From the NCBI GenBank assembly GCA_001464965.1, contig LNEJ01000004.1:1-64000 (forward strand): DNA of 64,000 nucleotides, in the 5' to 3' direction. A model generated the notes under the pieces. The model was not told the origin of the DNA. It did no database searches and worked only from the letters and a program-made list of their open reading frames with translations. Below, one piece after another: positions 43,828-52,017 of this stretch. Origin of the DNA: Gammaproteobacteria bacterium Ga0074134. Its GTDB lineage: Bacteria; Pseudomonadota; Gammaproteobacteria; Ga0077554; Ga007554. The translations under genes and the position numbers were made by a program. The first letter of the stretch is position 1; every line of letters starts with the position of its first letter.

Positions 43828-45174
43828 ATGTCAAAACCGGTCTCAAACCAACGGGAAGGCAGCCTCGAAGCGCCAGCCCGTCACCCGCTGGACTGGAAAA
43901 ATCCCGATTTCCATGATGAATCATCCTTGTTCCAGGAACTGGAGCGGGTATTCGACATCTGTCATGGTTGCCGGCGTTGTTTTAGCCTGTGCCAGGCGTT
44001 TCCCACGCTTTTTGATGCTATAGACTCCTCGGAAAGCCTTGAGCTGGATAGCGTTGATAAAAAGGTCTATTGGCAGGTGGTGGATCACTGCTATCTGTGC
44101 GACATGTGCTACATGACCAAGTGCCCCTACGTGCCGCCGCATGAGTGGAACGTTGACTTTCCGCATTTGATGCTGCGCGCCAAGGCGGTCAAGCACCGCA
44201 AAGGGAAATACAAGCTCCGCGACAAGATACTCACCTCGACTGATGCTGTGGGGTCGCTGGCAGGCCTGCCAGTGGTGGTTCAAGCAGTCAATGCCGCCAA
44301 CAAGAACAAAGCTGTGCGCAAGATAATGGACAAGGTGATGGGTGTGCACCAAAACGCCATCTTGCCGGAATTCCATGGCGACACTCTGCGCAAGCGTGCT
44401 GCGAAGCGCCCCGCAATTGAAATGATTCCTGCGCCGGCCGGGCAGACGCGCGGCAAGGTAGTGCTGTTTGGCACCTGTTATGTCAACCGTAATGAGCCGC
44501 AGATCGGCATGGATTTGATTGCGGTATTCGAGCACAACGGCATCCCCGTGACCCTGGCGCAGAATGAGAAATGCTGCGGCATGCCAAAACTGGAGCTGGG
44601 CGACCTTGAGGCGGTGGAGCGTGCCAAAGAAGCCAACATTCCAGTGCTGGCAAGACTGGTGGATGAAGGTTGGGATATTATTGCACCGGTGCCTTCCTGT
44701 GTGCTGATGTTCAAGCAGGAGTTGCCGCTGATGTTTCCGGATGACGCGGAGGTGCTCAAGGTGCGTGATGCGATTTTTGATCCTTTTGAGTATCTGATGC
44801 TGCGCCACAAGGAAGGCAGGCTGAATACCGATTTCAAGCAGCCGTTAGGCAATATTTCTTATCATATAGCCTGTCATCTGCGGGTGCAGAATATTGGACT
44901 CAAGACCCGTGATGTCCTGCAACTGATACCGGGCACTCAGGTTGATCCGATTGAGCGCTGTTCGGGGCACAATGGCACATACGCGGTGAAGAGCGAGTCT
45001 CATGAGATCTCGATGAAAATCGGTAAACCGGTGTTTAATCGCGTGCGGCAGGCCAAGGCGGACCATTACAGCAGTGATTGTCCAATGGCAGGCCACCAAA
45101 TCGAAAATGGTCTGGATGACGGCAGCAAGCCCAAGCACCCGATGACGCTGCTGCGCATGGCGTATGGAATTTGA
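43828..45174 (+). CDS. (Fe-S)-binding protein, heterodisulfide-reductase/GlpC-like
   Basis: 448 residues. Two 4Fe-4S motifs are visible: CHGCRRCFSLC (Cys45, 48, 51, 55) and CYLCDMCYMTKC (Cys88, 91, 94, 99). CCG-type elements follow (NEKCCGMPKLELGD; SYHIACHLRVQNIG; RCSGHNGTYAVK) as in HdrD/GlpC. The protein has no membrane segments. It is likely to pass electrons to the rubrerythrin encoded directly upstream. The start is the ATG at 43828 after GGGAGCGGCC; the frame is open 17 codons further. This rubrerythrin, Fe-S and DUF3501 order recurs in Proteobacteria, to my knowledge without a biochemical assignment. Confidence 0.88.
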   Translation: MSKPVSNQREGSLEAPARHPLDWKNPDFHDESSLFQELERVFDICHGCRRCFSLCQAFPTLFDAIDSSESLELDSVDKKVYWQVVDHCYLCDMCYMTKCPYVPPHEWNVDFPHLMLRAKAVKHRKGKYKLRDKILTSTDAVGSLAGLPVVVQAVNAANKNKAVRKIMDKVMGVHQNAILPEFHGDTLRKRAAKRPAIEMIPAPAGQTRGKVVLFGTCYVNRNEPQIGMDLIAVFEHNGIPVTLAQNEKCCGMPKLELGDLEAVERAKEANIPVLARLVDEGWDIIAPVPSCVLMFKQELPLMFPDDAEVLKVRDAIFDPFEYLMLRHKEGRLNTDFKQPLGNISYHIACHLRVQNIGLKTRDVLQLIPGTQVDPIERCSGHNGTYAVKSESHEISMKIGKPVFNRVRQAKADHYSSDCPMAGHQIENGLDDGSKPKHPMTLLRMAYGI

Positions 45175-45186
45175 CCCCAAGTTTTT

Positions 45187-45243
45187 GTAGGGTGCGCATT
45201 GCGCACCATTTGTTTTCATGGGGTGCGTGGAACGCACCCTGCG
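45187..45243. repeat. dispersed GTAGGGTGCG palindromic element
   Basis: GTAGGGTGCG opens and CGCACCCTGC closes the 57-bp element (one mismatch in the arms). Internal stems GGTGCGCA/TGCGCACC and GGTGCGT/ACGCACC follow. Related copies lie at 43774 and 51195, all in intergenic DNA. Confidence 0.75.
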
Positions 45244-45272
45244 ATTTTTCGAACCCTTGTGAAAGACTTGTG

Positions 45273-45857
45273 ATGCAAAAACTGACACGCGCTGATTTAT
45301 ACAGTCTCGAAAAGTACGCCGAGATGCGTCCCGAATTCCGGGGCCGGGTGATGGCGCACAAGAAAAACCGCCAGGTGGCCATCGGGCCGCATGCCATGCT
45401 GTATTTTGAGGATCGTTTGACCATTCATTACCAGGTTCAGGAGATGCTGCGCGCGGAACGGATTTTTGAGGCCGCAGGTATCGAAGAGGAATTGGCGGCG
45501 TATAATCCACTGATTCCCGATGGCAGCAACTGGAAGGCTACCTTCATGATTGAATATGCTAATCCCGGCGAACGCCAGAGGGCACTCGCCGGCATGATCG
45601 GCATCGAAGACCAGGTGTGGGTGCGGGTTGATAGCTTTGAACGCGTCTGGGCGATAGCCGATGAGGATCTGGAGCGTGAGAATGAGCAAAAAACCTCTGC
45701 GGTACACTTCCTCCGGTTCGAATTAACGCCGGAGATGATAACGGCAGCCAGGGCGGATGCGGTCGTCGCGATGGGAATAGGCCATGCGGCTTATGACTAT
45801 ACTGTAGACTCTGTTCCCGATGCAGTGCGTGCCTCACTGACTGCGGATCTTGAGTGA
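45273..45857 (+). CDS. DUF3501 family protein
   Basis: 194 residues, starting MQKLTRADLYSLEKYAEMRP at an ATG preceded by a weak AAAGACTTG. The DUF3501 pattern is present: KKNRQVAIGPHAMLYFEDRL (about 26-45), YQVQEMLRAERIFEA, LIPDGSNWKATFMIEY (about 77-92). The family has no known activity. It is third in the set with rubrerythrin and the Fe-S protein, suggesting a redox or peroxide role. The frame is open further upstream but crosses the palindromic element, so that start is rejected. Confidence 0.88.
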   Translation: MQKLTRADLYSLEKYAEMRPEFRGRVMAHKKNRQVAIGPHAMLYFEDRLTIHYQVQEMLRAERIFEAAGIEEELAAYNPLIPDGSNWKATFMIEYANPGERQRALAGMIGIEDQVWVRVDSFERVWAIADEDLERENEQKTSAVHFLRFELTPEMITAARADAVVAMGIGHAAYDYTVDSVPDAVRASLTADLE

Positions 45858-45882
45858 CTATTTTTTCTGAAAAAAACACATA

Positions 45883-46719
45883 GTGAATTACCGCCATAGT
45901 TATCACGCCGGCAATTTTGCCGATGTATTTAAGCACACCCTCCTATCCTTGCTGCTGCAAACACTGCACACCAAAGAAAAGCCATTCTGTTATCTCGACA
46001 CGCATGCAGGCGCTGGCTTGTATGACCTGCACGCCACGCACGCGCAAAAGACGGGGGAATACCGGCAGGGGATCGGGCATTTCTGGGAAACACAGGATGT
46101 GCCGCAGGAAATGGCGGGATATCTCACCGCCGTGCATGACGTCAATGAAGACGGCGCCTTGCGCTATTATCCAGGCTCACCGCAGATCGCACGGCACTTC
46201 CTGCGTCCGCAGGACCGTATGGTGCTCATGGAGCTGCATCCCGAAGAAGCTCATGCCCTAAAACAGGAATTCCGTGGTGATGCGCAAGTTCATGTGCATG
46301 AAATGGACGGATTTCTCGGCCTGAAGGGCTTTCTGCCCCCTCCAGAAAGACGCGGCCTGGTGCTGATAGATCCGCCGTTTGAGAGAGCCGATGATTTTGA
46401 ACGGTTGGTGGAAGGACTGAAAACCGCGCACCAGCGCTGGAGCACGGGCATGTATGCGCTGTGGTACCCGCTAAAGGATCGGCAGGCCGTACAGCGATTC
46501 CATCAACAGCTTGTTGCCAGCGGACTGCGTAAACTGCTGCTGGCCGAGATCCAGCTTCATGCCGAGCCCCTGCCTGGGCAATTGTTTGGTTGCGGCATGA
46601 TCATCCTGAATCCACCGTGGCGGCTCGACGGGACATTGCAAAACCTGTTGCCCAAGCTGATCGCTGGGTTACACGCTGCAAAGGGGCAGGCGAGGGTGGA
46701 GTGGTTGGCACCGGAGTAA
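45883..46719 (+). CDS. rlmJ: 23S rRNA (adenine-2030-N6)-methyltransferase RlmJ
   Basis: 278 residues, beginning with GTG and the RlmJ signature NYRHSYHAGNFADVFKH (compare SYRHSFHAGNHADVLKH in E. coli). The N6-adenine methyltransferase motif is LVLIDPPFERADDFE (about 162-176), with DPPF as motif IV. It methylates A2030 in 23S rRNA. The GTG lies 25 bases after the DUF3501 stop, so it may ride on that transcript. Confidence 0.93.
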   Translation: MNYRHSYHAGNFADVFKHTLLSLLLQTLHTKEKPFCYLDTHAGAGLYDLHATHAQKTGEYRQGIGHFWETQDVPQEMAGYLTAVHDVNEDGALRYYPGSPQIARHFLRPQDRMVLMELHPEEAHALKQEFRGDAQVHVHEMDGFLGLKGFLPPPERRGLVLIDPPFERADDFERLVEGLKTAHQRWSTGMYALWYPLKDRQAVQRFHQQLVASGLRKLLLAEIQLHAEPLPGQLFGCGMIILNPPWRLDGTLQNLLPKLIAGLHAAKGQARVEWLAPE

Positions 46720-46744
46720 ATTCCTAAGCACGCAGTAGTGCGTG

Positions 46745-47404
46745 TTAAGTCACGATGCGCGATGGGCAGACATCCGCAAGGCAGCAGCGCATGCATAAAG
46801 GCTGCTTGCGGCAGATATCCTTGGCGTGATTGACAATCAGTGCGTGGTATTCGTTGAACAGGCGCGTATCGGCTTTGGTGCTGTCGTTGCCCAGTGCTGT
46901 CTCGAAGGTGTGGCGCAATGTCTCGTAGCCCTCATCGCCCTTGATCAGGCCGAGGCGGGAAAACAGCCGCCGGGTATAGGCGTCGATGACGAACACGGGG
47001 CGGTGAAACGCATAAAGCAGGATGTCGTCAGCTGTTTCAGGACCGATGCCATGCACGGCCAGCAGGGCATGGCGCAGGGCATGTGTATCCAGCGCCGATA
47101 ATGTTTTCAGTCCGCCCTGTGCCATGTACCAGGCGCAGAAACCTTGCAGGCGCTGTGCCTTGATGTTGAAATAGCCGGAAGGCTTCAGCCACTGGGCAAG
47201 CTGCTCATGTGAGGCGCGGGCGATGCGCGCGGGATCGAGATGATCTTGCGCCTTGAGGTTGGCAATGGCTTTTTCGACGTTGGTCCACGCGGTGTTTTGT
47301 GTCAACACCGCGCCGGCCATGATTTCAAAAGGGGTATCCCCTGGCCACCAGTGTTGCGGGCCGTAGTGTGCGTAAAGGGTGTTGTAGACCCTCGTAAACC
47401 CCAT
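46745..47404 (-). CDS. EndoIII-like HhH-GPD DNA glycosylase
   Basis: 219 residues of the endonuclease III superfamily, for excision of damaged bases. LTQNTAWTNVEKAIANL (about 29-45) and the helix-hairpin-helix VHGIGPETADDILLYAF are present. The catalytic Asp is in VFVIDAYTRRLFSRLG. The EndoIII lysine (GVGRKTA in E. coli) is replaced by Glu in GIGPETA, so it is probably a monofunctional glycosylase like MagIII rather than a lyase. Four cysteines near the C-terminus (CRKQPLCMRCCLADVC) can hold a 4Fe-4S cluster with C-x5-C-x2-C-x5-C spacing. The start is the ATG at 47404, one base after the rluB stop; the longer frame just reads rluB antisense-style tail sequence. Confidence 0.85.
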   Translation of the reverse strand: MGFTRVYNTLYAHYGPQHWWPGDTPFEIMAGAVLTQNTAWTNVEKAIANLKAQDHLDPARIARASHEQLAQWLKPSGYFNIKAQRLQGFCAWYMAQGGLKTLSALDTHALRHALLAVHGIGPETADDILLYAFHRPVFVIDAYTRRLFSRLGLIKGDEGYETLRHTFETALGNDSTKADTRLFNEYHALIVNHAKDICRKQPLCMRCCLADVCPSRIVT

Positions 47405-47405
47405 A

Positions 47406-48425
47406 TTACTTCTTGGCCCTGGATGGCTTGCGTTGTGGGCTCCGGGGGGCGGGTTTTGAGTTGCGCGTTTCACGTTGCGGGCTGCCCGCCTCACGTTGCT
47501 GGCCTCGTGTGTCACGTTGAGGGGTGCGCGTTTCACGCTGGGGTTCTCGGCCTCGGGTCGGTGCTCCCCGCCCCTTGGCGCCATGCCTCTGATCCCTCGC
47601 ATGTGGGGTGCGGTCGATTATCGCTGGCGTGGCGGCGTCTTCTAGCCCTGCGGCCTGCATCAACTTGACGATATCGGCGGCCTCAAGTTCCTCCATCTGT
47701 CCTGTGCGCATCCCTTTGCGCAGCAGGATGGGGCCATAGCGCACGCGCATCAGGCGGCTGACTTTCACGCCCTGGCTTTCCCACAAGCGCCGCACCTCGC
47801 GATTACGGCCCTCTTTGAGTACCACGTGATACCAGTGGTTGCGCCCTTCACCACCGGCGTCCTCGATGGCATCGAAATTCGCCATGCCGTCATCCAGCAT
47901 CACGCCTTGTTTCAGACGCGCCAGCATCGCCTCATCCACCTTGCCCAGTACGCGTACCGCGTATTCGCGTTCCACCTCCGTGGAAGGGTGCATGAGCTTG
48001 TTGGCCAGTTCGCCATCAGTGGTCAGCAAAATCAGACCGGCGGTGTTGATGTCGAGGCGCCCCACGGCGATCCAGCGTGCGCCGCGCAGCCTGGGGAGGT
48101 GGCCGAAAATAGTGGGGCGTCCTTCGGTGTCGGAACGTGTGCAGACCTCGCCTTCCGGTTTGTAATAAACCAGTACGCGGCGTTTGGCTGGAGCCAGCCG
48201 GTAGGCCTGCACCTCGCGGCCATCAATGGCAATGTTGTCTTGTGGCGTTGCGCGGTCGCCCAATTTGGCGGGTTTGCCGTTGATGGTGGTGCGTCCGGCC
48301 TCGATCCACTCTTCGATCTGACGACGTGAGCCAAGGCCTGCATTGGCGAGCACCTTTTGCAGTCTTTCGGCGGGGAGCGGAGGGGGAGCGGCTTGAGTCC
48401 TGGCGGGGGGCTGATGTTTTTTCAT
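47406..48425 (-). CDS. rluB: 23S rRNA pseudouridine synthase RluB-type
   Basis: 339 residues. An S4 RNA-binding domain (RLQKVLANAGLGSRRQIEEW, about 21-80) is followed by the RsuA/RluB catalytic domain. The catalytic Asp is in VGRLDINTAGLILLTTDGEL and the EGRNREVRRLWESQG motif is also present. It makes pseudouridine 2605 in 23S rRNA. The last about 80 residues are a low-complexity basic tail of PQRETR-like units (PQRDTRGQQREAGSPQRETR), probably RNA binding and variable. It overlaps scpB by four bases upstream. Confidence 0.9.
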   Translation of the reverse strand: MKKHQPPARTQAAPPPLPAERLQKVLANAGLGSRRQIEEWIEAGRTTINGKPAKLGDRATPQDNIAIDGREVQAYRLAPAKRRVLVYYKPEGEVCTRSDTEGRPTIFGHLPRLRGARWIAVGRLDINTAGLILLTTDGELANKLMHPSTEVEREYAVRVLGKVDEAMLARLKQGVMLDDGMANFDAIEDAGGEGRNHWYHVVLKEGRNREVRRLWESQGVKVSRLMRVRYGPILLRKGMRTGQMEELEAADIVKLMQAAGLEDAATPAIIDRTPHARDQRHGAKGRGAPTRGREPQRETRTPQRDTRGQQREAGSPQRETRNSKPAPRSPQRKPSRAKK

Positions 48426-49081
48426 GGTGTGTGATTGTATTGTTCCGTTGTCATCGCGGAAGCGACGGTGTCATTATCTTCGGCGGTATCGGGCAGGTCT
48501 GCAACGATGGGTTCGGCCTCGGGCAGATTTTCAAAAAGATCCGTTGGCAGCTCGTCGAGGTTGCGGATCTCGGCCAGCGGCGGCAGATCATTCAGACTCT
48601 TGAGGTTGAAGGAATCCAGAAACTGGCGGGTCGTGCCATAAAGGGCTGGGCGGCCCGGTACTTCACGGTGTCCCACCACGCGTATCCATTCGCGCTCCAG
48701 CAGGGTTTTGATGATATTTGAACTGACCGCCACGCCGCGGATATCCTCGATTTCGGCACGCGTGATCGGCTGGCGGTAGGCCATCAAGGCCAGCGTTTCC
48801 AGCAGGGCGCGTGAATAGCGTGTAGGGCGTTCATCCCACAGGCGGGAAACCCATGGTGCAAACTCTTCCTTTACCTGAAAACGGTAACCGCTGCTGACCT
48901 CCTTCAGTTCGATGCCGCGTTGCTGGCAATCCTGGTGTAATTCGTCCAGGGCGGTACGAAGTTCTTCGCGCGCAGGCTGTTCACCTTCGGCAAACAGCGC
49001 CGTCAATTGCTCCAGTGTCAAAGGATGCCCTGCCGCCAGCAGTGCAGCTTCGATAATGTTTTTAAGAGGCTGCGTGTTCAT
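48422..49081 (-). CDS. scpB: segregation and condensation protein B
   Basis: 219 residues. Two winged-helix domains form the ScpB fold, opening IIEAALLAAGHPLTLEQLTALF. RYSRALLETLALMAYRQPITRAEIEDIRGVAVSSNIIKTL (the conserved core, about 83-120) precedes VGHREVPGRPALYGTT. It binds ScpA and the SMC ATPase in chromosome condensation. Its start lies 20 bases inside the end of scpA and its end overlaps the rluB start, so the scpA-scpB-rluB mRNA is tightly coupled. Confidence 0.94.
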   Translation of the reverse strand: MNTQPLKNIIEAALLAAGHPLTLEQLTALFAEGEQPAREELRTALDELHQDCQQRGIELKEVSSGYRFQVKEEFAPWVSRLWDERPTRYSRALLETLALMAYRQPITRAEIEDIRGVAVSSNIIKTLLEREWIRVVGHREVPGRPALYGTTRQFLDSFNLKSLNDLPPLAEIRNLDELPTDLFENLPEAEPIVADLPDTAEDNDTVASAMTTEQYNHTP

Positions 49082-49925
49082 TAATATGGCCTGGAATTTT
49101 TACGTAGATCGGACCATAGGATTCGGTCTGGATCAATTCAATAAGTGCTTCTTTTACCAGTTCAAGGATGGCGAGCAGTGTTACCACTACGCCGCGGCGT
49201 CCTTCCTCAATCGTGAAGAGCGTGGTGAATCCGGTAAATTTTTCAGCGCTGATGCTGTTGAGTATGTTGGACATGCGTTCACGCACCGACAGCGGCTCGA
49301 GCTGAATGTGGTGGTGCGAAAACATGTCGGCGCGCGCGAGCACATCCTTCAGCGCGAGCAGTATCTCGTGCAGCGTCACGGCGGGGGCGATTTTAAGCAC
49401 CTGCGCGTCAGGTTTGTCCACCTGCGCGGGGAAGACGTCCCGCCCCATCTGCGGCAGGGCGTCGATATCCAATGCAGCCTTTTTGTAGCGCTCGTATTCC
49501 TGCAGGCGCCGCACCAGTTCCGCGCGCGGGTCGCCTTCCTCGCCTTCCGCCACGCCTGCCGGGCGCGGCAGCAGCATGCGCGATTTGATCTCCACCAGCA
49601 TCGCCGCCATTACCAGATACTCGGCCACCAGCTCCAGGCGCAGCGTCTTCATCAGCTCGATGTAGACCATGTATTGCCGGGTGATTTCGGCAATCGGTAT
49701 GTTCAGGATGTCCAGATTCTGGCGTTTGATCAGGTACAGCAGCAGATCCAGCGGCCCCTCGAACGCCTCTAAAAATACCTCGAGCGCATCCGGGGGGATA
49801 TAGAGATCCTGCGGCAGCAGAGTCATCGCCTCGCCATTCACCATGGCAAGCGGCAATTCCTGCTGTTGCGGCGTTTCCGTCATTTGGCTTTCACTATTGG
49901 CGGTGGATGGCAAGCGGCTGCTCAT
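49062..49925 (-). CDS. scpA: segregation and condensation protein A
   Basis: 287 residues, kleisin subunit of the SMC complex. Conserved VFLEAFEGPLDLLLYLIKRQNLDI (about 49-72) forms the N-terminal SMC-binding part. RMLLPRP follows, and RERMSNILNSISAEKFTGFTTLF marks the C-terminal winged helix. The ATG lies two bases after the trpS stop. An alternative ATG at 49883 would remove 14 residues. Order trpS-scpA-scpB-rluB is common in Gammaproteobacteria. Confidence 0.94.
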   Translation of the reverse strand: MSSRLPSTANSESQMTETPQQQELPLAMVNGEAMTLLPQDLYIPPDALEVFLEAFEGPLDLLLYLIKRQNLDILNIPIAEITRQYMVYIELMKTLRLELVAEYLVMAAMLVEIKSRMLLPRPAGVAEGEEGDPRAELVRRLQEYERYKKAALDIDALPQMGRDVFPAQVDKPDAQVLKIAPAVTLHEILLALKDVLARADMFSHHHIQLEPLSVRERMSNILNSISAEKFTGFTTLFTIEEGRRGVVVTLLAILELVKEALIELIQTESYGPIYVKIPGHINEHAAS

Positions 49926-49927
49926 GG

Positions 49928-51145
49928 TTATAAATATTGCAGCCCCATCGCCTGACGTACCTCGGTCAGCGTCTCACGCGCCACATCGCGCGCCGCCTCG
50001 CAGCCGTCAGCAATGATGTTGCGCACCAGATTGGGATTGGCGATGAATTCCTGCGCCCGCTCACGGATCGGCACCTGCTCGGCAAGCACGGCATCAATCA
50101 CCGGCTGTTTGCACTCCAGGCAGCCGATACCGGCGGAACGGCAGCCTTGCTGCACCCAGTCTTTTACTTCATCCGTCGAATAGACCTGATGGAGCTGCCA
50201 CACCGGGCACTTCTCAGGGTCGCCGGGGTCGCTGCGGCGTACCCTGGCCGGATCGGTGGGCATGGTGCGCAACTTGTGCTGCACCGATTCCGGCGCCTCG
50301 CGCAAGGTGATGGTGTTGCCATACGATTTCGACATCTTCTGTCCGTCCAGCCCCGGCATTTTGGACATCGACGTCAATAATGCCTGGGGTTCAGGCAGGA
50401 TGATCCGGCCGCCACCTTCCAGATAGCCAAACAGGCGTTCGCGGTCGCCCAGCGTGATGTTTTGCTGCGCTTCCAGGAGGGCGTGCGCGGTTTCCAATGC
50501 TTCGTGGTCGCCTTGCTCCTGATAGCGCTTTCGCAAGTCCTGATAAAGTTTGGCGTTCTTCTTGCCCATCTTTTTGGCGGCAGCCTCGGCCTTCCCGGCA
50601 AAATCGGCTTCACGTCCATAGAGATGATTGAAGCGCCGCGCAATCTCACGGGTCAGTTCGATATGCGGCACCTGGTCTTCGCCCACCGGCACCAGTCCCG
50701 CCTTGTAGATAAGCACATCGGCGCTTTGCAGCAGCGGATAACCGAGAAAACCGTAGGTGGCAAGATCCTTTTCCTTGAGCTTTTCCTGCTGGTCCTTGTA
50801 GGTAGGTACCCGCTCCAGCCAGCCCAGCGGGGTGATCATCGACAACAGCAGATGCAGTTCGGCATGCTCCGGCACATGTGACTGAATGAAAAGCTTCGCC
50901 GCACCGGGATCAACCCCCGCTGCCAGCCAGTCAATGACCATATCCCACACGCTGTTGGCGATGATCGCCGGATTTTCATATTCCGTGGTCAGTGCGTGCC
51001 AATCGGCAACCATGAAAAAACATTCATATTCGTGCTGCAGGCGCGCCCAGTTTTTCAGCACGCCATGATAGTGGCCGAGGTGCAACTGGCCACTGGATCG
51101 CATGCCCGACAGCACGCGCTGGTGTTGTGTTGCCAAGGAATTCAA
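49928..51145 (-). CDS. trpS: tryptophanyl-tRNA synthetase
   Basis: 405 residues, class I synthetase that charges tRNA-Trp. The HIGH-equivalent HLGHYHG (about 22-28) and KMSKS (GQKMSKSYGN, about 269-278) are both present. The protein is longer than the 330-residue E. coli form because of an insert around residues 200-260, as in the longer TrpS branch. The start is TTG at 51145, 5 bases after GGAGTAACC; an internal ATG at residue 15 would remove part of the conserved RVLSGMRSSGQLHLGHY. Confidence 0.93.
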   Translation of the reverse strand: MNSLATQHQRVLSGMRSSGQLHLGHYHGVLKNWARLQHEYECFFMVADWHALTTEYENPAIIANSVWDMVIDWLAAGVDPGAAKLFIQSHVPEHAELHLLLSMITPLGWLERVPTYKDQQEKLKEKDLATYGFLGYPLLQSADVLIYKAGLVPVGEDQVPHIELTREIARRFNHLYGREADFAGKAEAAAKKMGKKNAKLYQDLRKRYQEQGDHEALETAHALLEAQQNITLGDRERLFGYLEGGGRIILPEPQALLTSMSKMPGLDGQKMSKSYGNTITLREAPESVQHKLRTMPTDPARVRRSDPGDPEKCPVWQLHQVYSTDEVKDWVQQGCRSAGIGCLECKQPVIDAVLAEQVPIRERAQEFIANPNLVRNIIADGCEAARDVARETLTEVRQAMGLQYL

Positions 51146-51194
51146 AGGTTACTCCGAAGTAATGATTGTCACATAGGCTGGTTGGGCCAGTCAC

Positions 51195-51266
51195 GTAGGG
51201 TGCGCCACGCGTACCATCGCCCGATCACATGCCACCGCTTGTTGCGGTGCGTGAGACGCACCCTAC
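51195..51266. repeat. dispersed GTAGGGTGCG palindromic element
   Basis: 72 bp with perfect 10-bp ends GTAGGGTGCG (51195-51204) and CGCACCCTAC (51257-51266). Internal GTGCGCC...GGTGCGTGAGACGCACC stems are present. It sits between trpS and the M50 protease gene, ending two bases before the protease stop codon. Confidence 0.85.
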
Positions 51267-51268
51267 AC

Positions 51269-51922
51269 CTACAACCCCATAATAAAAAACAGCACTCCCT
51301 GCACCATATTCACCACAGGTAGCATGATATAGCCGAGCACGCCTGTTGCCAGTAGTCCGAGCAGGATAAAAAAACCATACGGTTCAATGCGGTTGAAGGA
51401 ATAAGCGGCGCGGTTCGGCAGCAGGCCGGACATTACGCGCCCGCCATCGAGCGGAGGCAGCGGTATGAGGTTGAGCACCATCAGCATGACATTGATGGAA
51501 ATGCCTGCGCTTCCCATGTATACCAATGGCCGCGCCAGCCAGTCGAGTTGTCCTCCCAGTAGCAGTCCCAGCTTCATGATCACTGCCCAACATATTGCCA
51601 TCAGCAGGTTGGCGGTGGGTCCCGCCAGCGCCACCAGCGCCATGTCGCGCTTGGGGTTTTTCAGGTTTTCCCAGGTCACCGGCACAGGTTTCGCCCAGCC
51701 AAAAAGAAAACCGATGAAATACAGCAACAGGGCAGGCACCAGCAGTGTGCCTACCGGATCAATATGCTTGATGGGGTTGAGGGTCAGGCGGCCCAACATT
51801 TTCGCCGTGGGATCCCCAAAGCGTTGTGCCACCCAGCCGTGAGCGACTTCATGGACGGTGATGGCAAATAACACTGGCAGTGCCCACACCGCCAGGCGCT
51901 GCATTATATTTAGTTCTTCCAT
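51269..51922 (-). CDS. M50 family site-2 zinc metalloprotease
   Basis: 217 residues, multi-pass inner-membrane protease. The zinc site is HEVAH at residues 24-28 in a transmembrane segment. The second metal ligand Asp is in LNLIPLPPLDGGRVMSG, a variant of NPxDG. It cleaves membrane-embedded substrates. No PDZ domain, so it is the small SpoIVFB/YwhC-like type rather than RseP. Substrate unknown. It belongs to the conserved yciO-M50-trpS-scpA run. Confidence 0.92.
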   Translation of the reverse strand: MEELNIMQRLAVWALPVLFAITVHEVAHGWVAQRFGDPTAKMLGRLTLNPIKHIDPVGTLLVPALLLYFIGFLFGWAKPVPVTWENLKNPKRDMALVALAGPTANLLMAICWAVIMKLGLLLGGQLDWLARPLVYMGSAGISINVMLMVLNLIPLPPLDGGRVMSGLLPNRAAYSFNRIEPYGFFILLGLLATGVLGYIMLPVVNMVQGVLFFIMGL

Positions 51923-52017
51923 AGGCAGAGTATAGCTGTTTTAAGGGGTTCGCTGTAACCAGTTGGCACTTTCCTCATTCCGCCCGCAGGGAGAAGTAGA
52001 GGGTAAGGTATATCCTG

